From Thermoanaerobacterium sp. (lineage in GTDB: Bacteria; Bacillota; Thermoanaerobacteria; Thermoanaerobacterales; Thermoanaerobacteraceae), in assembly GCA_029960905.1 (NCBI GenBank), contig JASBVU010000024.1:1-11549 (forward strand): a stretch of 11,549 nt of DNA. Direction: 5' to 3'. Below, in pieces: positions 5,885-11,549 of this stretch; the stretch's first letter is position 1, and every line of letters begins with the position of its first letter. The position numbers and the translations under genes are program-made. Under the pieces are notes generated by a model. The model ran no database searches and was not told where the DNA came from. It worked only from the letters and a program-made list of their open reading frames with translations.

Positions 5885-7693
5885 TTAAATTGTAAGTGAC
5901 ACTTCTACCCCATCCCTTATCGCTTCTACTGCTGTTGCTACTTCTTTACAGTCGCCTATAAAAATCATATTGTCGCTGACACATTTTTTAAATATTTCAT
6001 CAGGGATATTGCCTATTGCAATCACCACATCGTCTGCCTCAACTTCATTGCCATTATTGTATACAATTTTTCCATTGTTTATCACATCTACTTTTGCGTT
6101 TGTTACGATTCTTACATCGAGATTTTTCAATCTTTCTATCAAAAGCTTTTTATTCATGGCATATATTTCTTTGCCTACTTCGTCAAGTTCTTCTAATACT
6201 GTAACAGTTTTACCCATTGTTGCAAGGTATTCTGCCGTCTCCAGCCCTGTCAAACCTCCACCTATTACAGCTATTCTCATTCCTTGTGGTATTTTGCCAC
6301 TTAAAACATCTATGGCTTTATAAGGCACTACGTCCATTTTAATCGCCAATTCCTTTGGCACTGAACCTGTTGCTATTATTACTTTATCATGATTCATATT
6401 TTTTAGTTCATCACACGCAACTTCTCGATTTAGATTGACTTTTACACCGTACTTTTTTAAGTCAGCTTCAAGATAATCTACAACCCTTCCTATTTCAGAC
6501 TTGTGTGGCGGAATTTTTGCAACTTTTAGCTGTCCTCCAAGTGAATCTGACTTCTCAAATAGCTCCACACTATGTCCTTTTTTCGCGAGAAATATAGCAG
6601 CAGACATGCCAGCAGGTCCACCACCTATCACAGCCACATTAAGCTTATTCTCTGCAATTACATCAAATTCTTTTTCTCTTCCTACAGTAGGATTCATCAT
6701 GCATGATACAGGAAGTCCTTTTTGTATATACGCGATACATGCTTGATTGCAATGGATGCAGTATTTTATCTCATCAGCTTTTCCATTGATATATTTAGAA
6801 ACGCAATCAGGATCTCCTATAAGGCCTCTTGCAATGCCTATAAAGTCAGCATAGCCATCTCTTACAATTGCTTCCCAGTCTTCTGCAACGCCCAGCTTAT
6901 CGGCAGCTATTACTGGAATGGATACATTATCTCTTATTCTCTTTGCGTAGTCTATAAGTGGTTTATCATCTATTCCCATTGGCGATATGTGATATTCTGA
7001 CGTAGAACCAACACCAGACGAAACGTTTATTGCATCTGCTCCATATTTTTCCAAAATGCGAGAAAGTTTTACACTTTCTTCTATGTCAAATCCGCCATTT
7101 GTATAGTCGCTTCCATTAATACGACATATCACAGCAATGTCTGGCACTTCACTTTTTACATTATTTAATATCTCCAATGCAAATCTGGCTCTTCCATCGA
7201 AATTTCCGCCGTACTCATCATCTCTCGTATTTACATTTGGAGATAAAAATTGATTTACAAACCATCCATGTGCAAAATGAAGCTCAACTGCATCAAATCC
7301 TGCTTTCTTTGCTCTTTTTGCAGCATTCACAAAGTCTTTTACAAACCCTTTTATGTCTTCTACAGTAAAATCTGATGGCTTGTATTTAGGGTTGTGCATA
7401 GCAATCTGCATCGCAGCTTTTGCGCCGTTGACATGAATGACATCTACTAATTTTTTAAGCCCCTCAATCTTGTCATCGTCATCTATGCCCAACTGGTTTT
7501 TAAAAAACTTGCCAAAACTGTTTACATAGCTTGCCTCAACTATGACTAAAGCGACATCTTTTGACCTTCTGTCGTAATAGCCTATCTCTTTTTCACTGAC
7601 AAATCCATCGTTTGATAAATTTGTGACAGTTGGCAGCATGACAAATCTGTTTTTCAATCTCACATTTCCTATTTTACCTTCATTTAAAACCAT
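5885..7693 (-). CDS. NADH:flavin oxidoreductase / 2,4-dienoyl-CoA reductase-like FMN-FeS-FAD enzyme
   Basis: The 602 residues have the full three-part layout of the FadH/trimethylamine dehydrogenase group. An N-terminal Old Yellow Enzyme TIM barrel for FMN spans about 1-335. A [4Fe-4S] motif follows with Cys312, Cys315, Cys319 and Cys331 (C-x2-C-x3-C-x11-C, the FadH spacing). Two dinucleotide folds follow, with GGGPAG at 357-362 (FAD) and GGGLTGLE at 478-485 (NAD(P)H). It should pass hydride from NAD(P)H through FAD, the cluster and FMN to an activated C=C bond in the cytoplasm. Where E. coli FadH has its proton-donor Tyr166, this protein has Trp144 (HGWFVNQFLSP), so the substrate or mechanism probably differs. 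The open frame extends 13 codons upstream, but the ATG at 7693 has AAGGAAGTG 7 bases before it and begins the conserved domain. It is first in an operon with the ABHD14-like hydrolase and divergent from a LysR gene, its likely activator. Confidence 0.9.
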   Translation of the reverse strand: MVLNEGKIGNVRLKNRFVMLPTVTNLSNDGFVSEKEIGYYDRRSKDVALVIVEASYVNSFGKFFKNQLGIDDDDKIEGLKKLVDVIHVNGAKAAMQIAMHNPKYKPSDFTVEDIKGFVKDFVNAAKRAKKAGFDAVELHFAHGWFVNQFLSPNVNTRDDEYGGNFDGRARFALEILNNVKSEVPDIAVICRINGSDYTNGGFDIEESVKLSRILEKYGADAINVSSGVGSTSEYHISPMGIDDKPLIDYAKRIRDNVSIPVIAADKLGVAEDWEAIVRDGYADFIGIARGLIGDPDCVSKYINGKADEIKYCIHCNQACIAYIQKGLPVSCMMNPTVGREKEFDVIAENKLNVAVIGGGPAGMSAAIFLAKKGHSVELFEKSDSLGGQLKVAKIPPHKSEIGRVVDYLEADLKKYGVKVNLNREVACDELKNMNHDKVIIATGSVPKELAIKMDVVPYKAIDVLSGKIPQGMRIAVIGGGLTGLETAEYLATMGKTVTVLEELDEVGKEIYAMNKKLLIERLKNLDVRIVTNAKVDVINNGKIVYNNGNEVEADDVVIAIGNIPDEIFKKCVSDNMIFIGDCKEVATAVEAIRDGVEVSLTI

Positions 7694-7746
7694 GATAATG
7701 CACTTCCTTTTATTTTTAATGAAAACTGTCATTGTTATTTCTTAAA

Positions 7747-7816
7747 CTTATTGTAATGCTTGTTTTTATATAAGTAAAATAATATAATATTATAAAATAT
7801 ATAAGTTATTGCTTAT
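7747..7816. promoter_or_regulatory. Divergent control region with CTTAT/ATAAG half-sites, candidate LysR binding region
   Basis: Four half-sites appear between the divergent genes: CTTAT at 7747-7751, ATAAG at 7770-7774, ATAAG at 7801-7805 and CTTAT at 7812-7816. The last two form a compact dyad, ATAAG-N6-CTTAT. LysR regulators usually bind such AT-rich dyads between their own gene and the target. The flavoenzyme side has TATAAT-like boxes but no -35 match, which fits activator dependence. Assignment of these repeats to the LysR protein is inference. Confidence 0.4.
7760..7788 (+). promoter_or_regulatory. Promoter of the LysR gene (TTGTTT-17-TATAAT)
   Basis: TTGTTT (7760-7765) and TATAAT (7783-7788) are separated by exactly 17 bases, 42 bases before the LysR start codon. 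The -10 is half of a perfect 12-bp palindrome, TATAATATTATA (7783-7794), so the opposite strand also carries a TATAAT at 7789-7794. Confidence 0.65.
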
Positions 7817-7830
7817 TGTTGGTGATTTAT

Positions 7831-8712
7831 ATGAATTTTAGAGAATTGAATATATTTTTATCTGTATGTAAATACGGCAGCATGTCTGAAGCTGCAAAGC
7901 ACCTATACATGACACAGCCAGCTATAAGTCAGGCAATTTCTGAGCTTGAAGAAGAGTACAATGTAAAACTTTTTGATAGAATAGGCAAAAAGCTTGTATT
8001 GACACCTGCGGGTGAAATTTTAAGGGATTACGGGAAAAAAATCAATCTATTGCTAGTTGAAACCAAAAACACGTTACAGGATATATCAGATAGCAAGAAG
8101 GGAAAACTTAAACTGGGTGCCAGCAGGACTTACGGTACATACCTGCTGCCTAAAATGATAGGCAATTTTTTGAAATTAAATAGGAATATAGAATTGCCGT
8201 TTTGCATTAACAATACAATGGAAATAGTAAAAATGATACTAAACAGTGAAATAGATCTTGGAATAGTAGAAGGTCCAATACACTCTGATAGCATCGAAAG
8301 TAGACATTTGTTAGATGATGAACTGTACCTTATATGTTCAAAAGAACATCATTGGACAAAAAAGAAGATCATCCAGATGGATGATTTGTCAAAAGCTGAT
8401 TTTATAATGAGGGAAGTTGGCAGCGGCACGAGAGAAGTATTTGAAAACACTATGAAATCAAACAACATTGAATACAACATTAAATTAGAATTAAATAGCA
8501 TAGAAGCAATAAAAAAAGCAGTTGAAACAAACCTTGGGGTTTCAGTAATATCAAAGCTAGCTCTAAATGAAGAATTAAAAAGTTCAAAGCTTATAAAAAT
8601 AGAAACAGAAGGAATCAAATTTACGAGAAAATTCAATATCATATACCACAAAGACAAATACTTGTCAGATCTTCATAAGAAGTTTATAGATTTCCTTTGC
8701 AGCGTAAAATGA
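7831..8712 (+). CDS. LysR-type transcriptional regulator
   Basis: The 293 residues match the family length. The N-terminal winged helix-turn-helix spans about 3-60, with the classic run SEAAKHLYMTQPAISQAISE and the ending LFDRIGKKLVLTPAG. The linker helix covers about 65-90. A periplasmic-binding-protein-like effector domain follows from about 92 (KLKLGASRTYGTYLLP). REVGSGTREVFE (194-205) resembles the effector-pocket segment of the CysL/YeiE-like subgroup. I chose the ATG at 7831, preceded by GGTGAT and beginning MNFRELNIF. A TTG at 7816 would add only five atypical residues. It is divergent from the flavoenzyme-hydrolase operon, the usual arrangement for a LysR that controls its neighbour and represses itself. 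The effector is unknown. The gene converges with the SGNH hydrolase, with 5 bp between stop codons. Confidence 0.93.
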   Translation: MNFRELNIFLSVCKYGSMSEAAKHLYMTQPAISQAISELEEEYNVKLFDRIGKKLVLTPAGEILRDYGKKINLLLVETKNTLQDISDSKKGKLKLGASRTYGTYLLPKMIGNFLKLNRNIELPFCINNTMEIVKMILNSEIDLGIVEGPIHSDSIESRHLLDDELYLICSKEHHWTKKKIIQMDDLSKADFIMREVGSGTREVFENTMKSNNIEYNIKLELNSIEAIKKAVETNLGVSVISKLALNEELKSSKLIKIETEGIKFTRKFNIIYHKDKYLSDLHKKFIDFLCSVK

Positions 8713-8725
8713 TGGTGTCATTTTA
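8705..8725. terminator. Shared inverted repeat spanning both stop codons of two convergent genes
   Basis: TAAAATGA (8705-8712) and TCATTTTA (8718-8725) are perfect 8-bp complements around a 5-base loop. Each arm contains the TGA stop of one gene: the LysR gene on plus and the SGNH hydrolase on minus. The stem is AT-rich. On plus a TTTT precedes AAAAGG, so any bidirectional terminator here is weak. Confidence 0.45.
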
Positions 8726-9443
8726 AAAGGAAACCGTAATATGTCATGACGTAGTCTTTTATCCTATCTGCAATTGCCTTGTGCCCCTCCTCATTCGGAT
8801 GTATTCCATCCTCACATAAAAGCTTTCTGTAGTCAGGTCTATCTAAAAACGCACTTCTCACATCTATTATCCTTGTATCGGTGTTTGATGCTATACTCAA
8901 TATGGCAGAATTGTATCTTTCCTGCCACCAGTATATCTTTGTGACGCTTCCAAGCCATGTCAATATGTTTTTGGCTGATTCCTTATTGCCTTTGCTAATC
9001 CAGTTGAAATACTTGTCAGCATCCAATGGAGGAAGTGTAAGCAAAACCGGAGCTATGTTGGCATTTTTAAGTGAATCTATGAGTTCTCTTAATGTCTCTT
9101 TAAACACATTGAAATCAGTGTTTGGCAGGTGGTCTTTGTAAGGATCTTTAGCTACTTCATCCCAATTAAAATCGCAATCATTCCCTCCAAATTCCAGCAG
9201 TACAATATCGGGTTTTACCTTGTTTAGCTCTTTTTTTAGCCTGTCTTTGCCTCTTAATATTGTGCTGCCAAACTTCGATATGTTTTCAATAGTGCCTTTT
9301 AAGCATCCATTTAGAAGATTTGCATAAGAATCCTTTAAAACCACATATTTGTTTCTAATCTTGTCGAGAACCACGCCTTTAGATATAGAATCCCCACACA
9401 CAAGAAAGTTGTAGTTTTCTTTTATATTTAACATCTCCATCAT
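8718..9443 (-). CDS. SGNH/GDSL-family hydrolase (esterase-like)
   Basis: This 241-residue protein carries all four SGNH blocks: CGDSIS (Ser19 nucleophile, block I), FGST (Gly59, block II), FGGNDC (Asn88, block III) and DGIHPNEEGH (Asp212 and His215, block V). An active ester hydrolase is therefore expected, such as an acetylesterase on a carbohydrate or a lysophospholipase. The substrate cannot be read from sequence. There is no signal peptide, so it is probably cytoplasmic. Two adjacent ATGs exist (9443 and 9440). GGGAGG stands 4 or 7 bases before them, so the start may be one codon shorter. It has its own extended -10 promoter and follows the terminator of the propeller gene, so it is likely a single-gene transcript. 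A role in deacetylating xylan-derived oligosaccharides is possible from the nearby xyl genes but unproven. Confidence 0.88.
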   Translation of the reverse strand: MMEMLNIKENYNFLVCGDSISKGVVLDKIRNKYVVLKDSYANLLNGCLKGTIENISKFGSTILRGKDRLKKELNKVKPDIVLLEFGGNDCDFNWDEVAKDPYKDHLPNTDFNVFKETLRELIDSLKNANIAPVLLTLPPLDADKYFNWISKGNKESAKNILTWLGSVTKIYWWQERYNSAILSIASNTDTRIIDVRSAFLDRPDYRKLLCEDGIHPNEEGHKAIADRIKDYVMTYYGFLLK

Positions 9444-9467
9444 TCAGCCTCCCTAACCTTTTAATCT

Positions 9468-9476
9468 ATTATACCA
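9468..9476 (-). promoter_or_regulatory. Extended -10 promoter of the SGNH hydrolase gene
   Basis: The minus strand reads TGGTATAAT, identical to the extended -10 of the ROK gene, 25 bases before the start codon. The -35 is weak: TTAATA lies at 17 bases, and TTGTTA only at 20. Confidence 0.55.
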
Positions 9477-9496
9477 CAAATTAACATATCTATTAA

Positions 9497-9521
9497 CAAA
9501 AAATGCCGAATACATCGGCAT
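9497..9521 (-). terminator. Rho-independent terminator of the NAGPA-propeller operon
   Basis: On the minus strand ATGCCGA (9521-9515) pairs with TCGGCAT (9509-9503) around a 5-base loop, followed by six T residues. It begins on the stop codon of the propeller-like gene. Confidence 0.85.
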
Positions 9522-10546
9522 CATTCTAATTTCAATATTAGATTATTATCATTTTTGTAAATTATATAATTTGCGTTGACACCTAATATATCACCGCTTC
9601 CCGTTATGGTTTCACCTGTATTTACGTCAATCAAATCTTTACCGTCAAAAGTAACAGTCAAGGCATTGTCTTTCGGCAGTATATACACCTGATTTGAATC
9701 AATTGCATGATTAAGCTTTATATGATTCCAGTTTTTGAAGCTTTTATCAATTGTGCCGTAGTAAATTTCCACAACTTTATTGTCGCTGTCTAATTTGCCT
9801 ACGTACACATTGTCATTGCTATCAGTGCCAATAAGTGAATAACCACCACTTAAAAACGTGTAGCCACTGCCGTTTTTGATGACTCTTATTATGCCGTTTG
9901 ATGACTCGTATAAAAGGACGTCTTTTCTCTGAAGCTCATACATTCTTGTAATTCTCTTGATTGGAAGTCTAAAATTTGTAATCTGTCCCATTATATCTAC
10001 ACGGTATAGATAGCTGTACCCATTGGCATCAACTACATTTATATAGATCATGTTTGTCAAAGGAGACAATGTAACATTCTCTATATGGCTGTTTCTTGGA
10101 GCATATATAAGCTTGTCTATTTTTATCTTGTTGTTTATATCAAGGTCATAAGCTTCAAGCTGTATCGCTTCACTACCACGGCTGTACGTCTTATAAAAAT
10201 ATATGATTCTGTTTCTATCATTAAGCCATGTGTAATACTGTATATAGTTGCTGGCAGCAATTACCTTCTTTATGCCTTGCGTCTTAGTGTCAACAACTAT
10301 TATCTGATGGTTTAAAAGATATGAAACGTAGCTTCCGTCGTAAGAAGCCTCGACGCTTTCTCCATCGCTGGGTACGCTTACATTTATTGTTTTCTTCATT
10401 GTGTTTGTATCTGACTCAGTATTGACTTTTTGTATGTGAAACGTAGTTGTGGTAGATAAATATACATTGTTTATATAGAAAAGCACTCCCATCTCTATAA
10501 TCAATGGAAACACTATCCATGTAAAAATTCTTCTTATAGCTTTCAT
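9521..10546 (-). CDS. Membrane-anchored beta-propeller-like protein of unknown function
   Basis: I do not recognise a named family in these 341 residues. There is one hydrophobic segment at about 8-27 after the basic start MKAIRR, so it is a signal anchor with the rest outside the membrane. After a Ser/Thr-rich linker (31-60) the chain is beta-rich and built from recurrent strand-turn blocks. Examples are SYDGSYVSYLL (about 68-78), DRNRIIYFYK (110-119), SPLTNMIYINVVD (161-173) and NDNVYVGKLD (244-253). These resemble the Asp/Asn-turn repeats of TolB/WD40-like propellers. No catalytic triad or metal motif stands out, so a binding or scaffold role is more likely than an enzyme. It starts 12 bp after the NAGPA-domain gene, with GGAGGT 3 bases before the ATG, and is co-transcribed with it. 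The two products probably work together at the cell surface. Confidence 0.75.
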   Translation of the reverse strand: MKAIRRIFTWIVFPLIIEMGVLFYINNVYLSTTTTFHIQKVNTESDTNTMKKTINVSVPSDGESVEASYDGSYVSYLLNHQIIVVDTKTQGIKKVIAASNYIQYYTWLNDRNRIIYFYKTYSRGSEAIQLEAYDLDINNKIKIDKLIYAPRNSHIENVTLSPLTNMIYINVVDANGYSYLYRVDIMGQITNFRLPIKRITRMYELQRKDVLLYESSNGIIRVIKNGSGYTFLSGGYSLIGTDSNDNVYVGKLDSDNKVVEIYYGTIDKSFKNWNHIKLNHAIDSNQVYILPKDNALTVTFDGKDLIDVNTGETITGSGDILGVNANYIIYKNDNNLILKLE

Positions 10547-10558
10547 AATACCTCCATC

Positions 10559-11530
10559 TTATTTTGCATAAAATATTGTAGGAACCATTCTCTCTCCTAA
10601 AGGATTTGACGGATTATTTATGACTTTACCTTTGTAGTACATCGTCGTTGAAGATCCCCCATCAAGATTTGTGGCATTTACAGCACCGTAATCCAACATT
10701 ATGTTTTGTACATCTTTTAATGTGGCTCCAACGCTGGATATTGCCCTTCCGTCTATAACCAAAAATATGACTGTGCCATCGGCCTTCTGTCCTATTGCAG
10801 TCCTTGGAGCGATACCCCATCCGCCATCACCAGTCTTTATCATAGGTTTTCCATTGACTACGAGGGCAGGACCAAAGCTTACAGCTTCTTTTATGTCCAA
10901 TTTTTTTATCTCATCCAACGTGTATTTGCCAACCAACAGTTTACCGTCTGTTGTAAATCCTGCAAGGTCGATTTTTCCGTCTTTGCTGTAGGCATTGTTG
11001 TATATGAGCTTTCCATTGTGTATGATTATTCCGCCTGGCGTTCCTCCACTTCCAGTCCACGCGCCATCAACGTATCCAATAAAGCCTCCAGCGTTTATGG
11101 CAGCTATAGCCCCATTTTCTTTTGCTATCTCACTTACTGTCTCCCCTTCTTTAGGAAGCTTGCTTGATATACCTACTTCAACTCTCGTAGGATCGTGAAT
11201 TAAAATAACCTTTCCTTTAAATCTGCTGCTGCTTATGTCATTTACTTCAATAGTCGTGTCGTGATTGTTTTTGAAGTTCAATAGACTACTTTTGCTGCTG
11301 TCTGTAGATATATTTGTCATTTCCTTCATTATAGCGTCAATCTTGCTTTGCGGCAAAAATAATGTCGCGATGTACTTATGGCTGAATGTAGTCATAGCTG
11401 TCGCTACCAAAGTGTTTCTGATATTTGTAAAAGGGCCATAAAATATCGACATCGGTATCACTATGACAGCCAAAAATACTTGAAATATTACATAAGCTAT
11501 TATCTTTTTCATACAATTTCTCTCTCCCAT
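10559..11530 (-). CDS. Membrane-anchored phosphodiester glycosidase (NAGPA domain)
   Basis: This 323-residue protein has an N-terminal membrane segment at about 9-31 and a NAGPA (phosphodiester glycosidase, formerly DUF2233) domain from about 105 to the end. Family landmarks are AAINAGGFIG (143-152), the PGG turn (165-167), WGIAPRTAIGQ (238-248), VIFLVIDGR (254-262) and the near-terminal NLDGGSSTTMYYKG (288-301). Relatives include the human lysosomal uncovering enzyme, which removes GlcNAc from a GlcNAc-phosphate-mannose diester. Bacterial members are thought to act on sugar-phosphate diesters of surface polymers. The predicted active site lies outside the membrane. The ATG at 11530 follows AAGGTG with 5-base spacing. 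A second ATG at 11512 (MKKIIAYVIF) gives a more typical signal anchor and cannot be excluded. The promoter lies outside the window. It is co-transcribed with the propeller-like gene. Confidence 0.88.
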   Translation of the reverse strand: MGERNCMKKIIAYVIFQVFLAVIVIPMSIFYGPFTNIRNTLVATAMTTFSHKYIATLFLPQSKIDAIMKEMTNISTDSSKSSLLNFKNNHDTTIEVNDISSSRFKGKVILIHDPTRVEVGISSKLPKEGETVSEIAKENGAIAAINAGGFIGYVDGAWTGSGGTPGGIIIHNGKLIYNNAYSKDGKIDLAGFTTDGKLLVGKYTLDEIKKLDIKEAVSFGPALVVNGKPMIKTGDGGWGIAPRTAIGQKADGTVIFLVIDGRAISSVGATLKDVQNIMLDYGAVNATNLDGGSSTTMYYKGKVINNPSNPLGERMVPTIFYAK

Positions 11531-11549
11531 TTTAACACCTTATAATTTT

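Noticed and set aside
7694..7732. Thirteen-codon N-terminal extension of the flavoenzyme
   Set aside because: The upstream ATG lacks a ribosome site, while the ATG at 7693 has AAGGAAGTG and begins at the conserved domain.
1..11549. Mobile elements, CRISPR arrays, tRNA or rRNA genes
   Set aside because: No regular spaced repeats, transposase motifs, terminal inverted repeats or cloverleaf sequences were seen on reading both strands.

Overview
The window looks like chromosomal DNA from a low-GC, thermophilic, anaerobic saccharolytic Firmicute, most likely Thermoanaerobacterium or a close relative. The main reason is the xylose isomerase at 3745-5067. From memory it reads as nearly identical to the thermostable class II XylA of that genus, and it keeps the family landmarks His101, Trp139, Val186, Glu232 and Asp309. 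AT-rich spacers, strong GGAGG-type ribosome binding sites and hairpin-plus-U terminators fit the same group. The genus call is inference, because no database search was possible.

Layout from left to right. (1) 1-608, minus: the N-terminal part of a metallo-beta-lactamase-fold RNase-like protein of the beta-CASP type, running off the left edge. Its leader carries a perfect 10-bp inverted repeat. (2) 725-1927, minus: a ROK-family sugar-responsive repressor (XylR type) with its own extended -10 promoter and terminator. (3) 2176-5067, minus: the xylAB operon (xylose isomerase, then xylulokinase). It has a XylR-type operator, GTTTGT-N7-ACAAAC, directly downstream of the xylA -10, and two overlapping, mutually exclusive hairpins between xylA and xylB. 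(4) 5277-7693, minus: a two-gene operon of an Old Yellow Enzyme/2,4-dienoyl-CoA-reductase-like flavo-iron-sulfur enzyme and a small ABHD14-like alpha/beta hydrolase. It is divergent from (5) a LysR-type regulator at 7831-8712, plus. (6) 8718-9443, minus: an SGNH/GDSL hydrolase that converges on the LysR gene with only 5 bp between the stop codons. (7) 9521-11530, minus: two membrane-anchored, extracytoplasmic proteins, a phosphodiester glycosidase (NAGPA domain) and a beta-propeller-like protein of unknown function.

How the genes work together. The ROK repressor, operator, isomerase and kinase form a self-contained xylose catabolic module: xylose to xylulose to xylulose-5-phosphate, feeding the pentose phosphate pathway. 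The LysR, flavoenzyme and hydrolase set looks like an inducible cassette for reducing and hydrolysing an unknown small unsaturated ester, thioester or acyl compound. The NAGPA and propeller pair probably acts on a glycopolymer outside the membrane. No mobile elements, CRISPR arrays, tRNAs or rRNAs are visible. The least described parts are the flavoenzyme/ABHD14-like cassette, the NAGPA/propeller pair and the xylA-xylB RNA switch-like hairpins.
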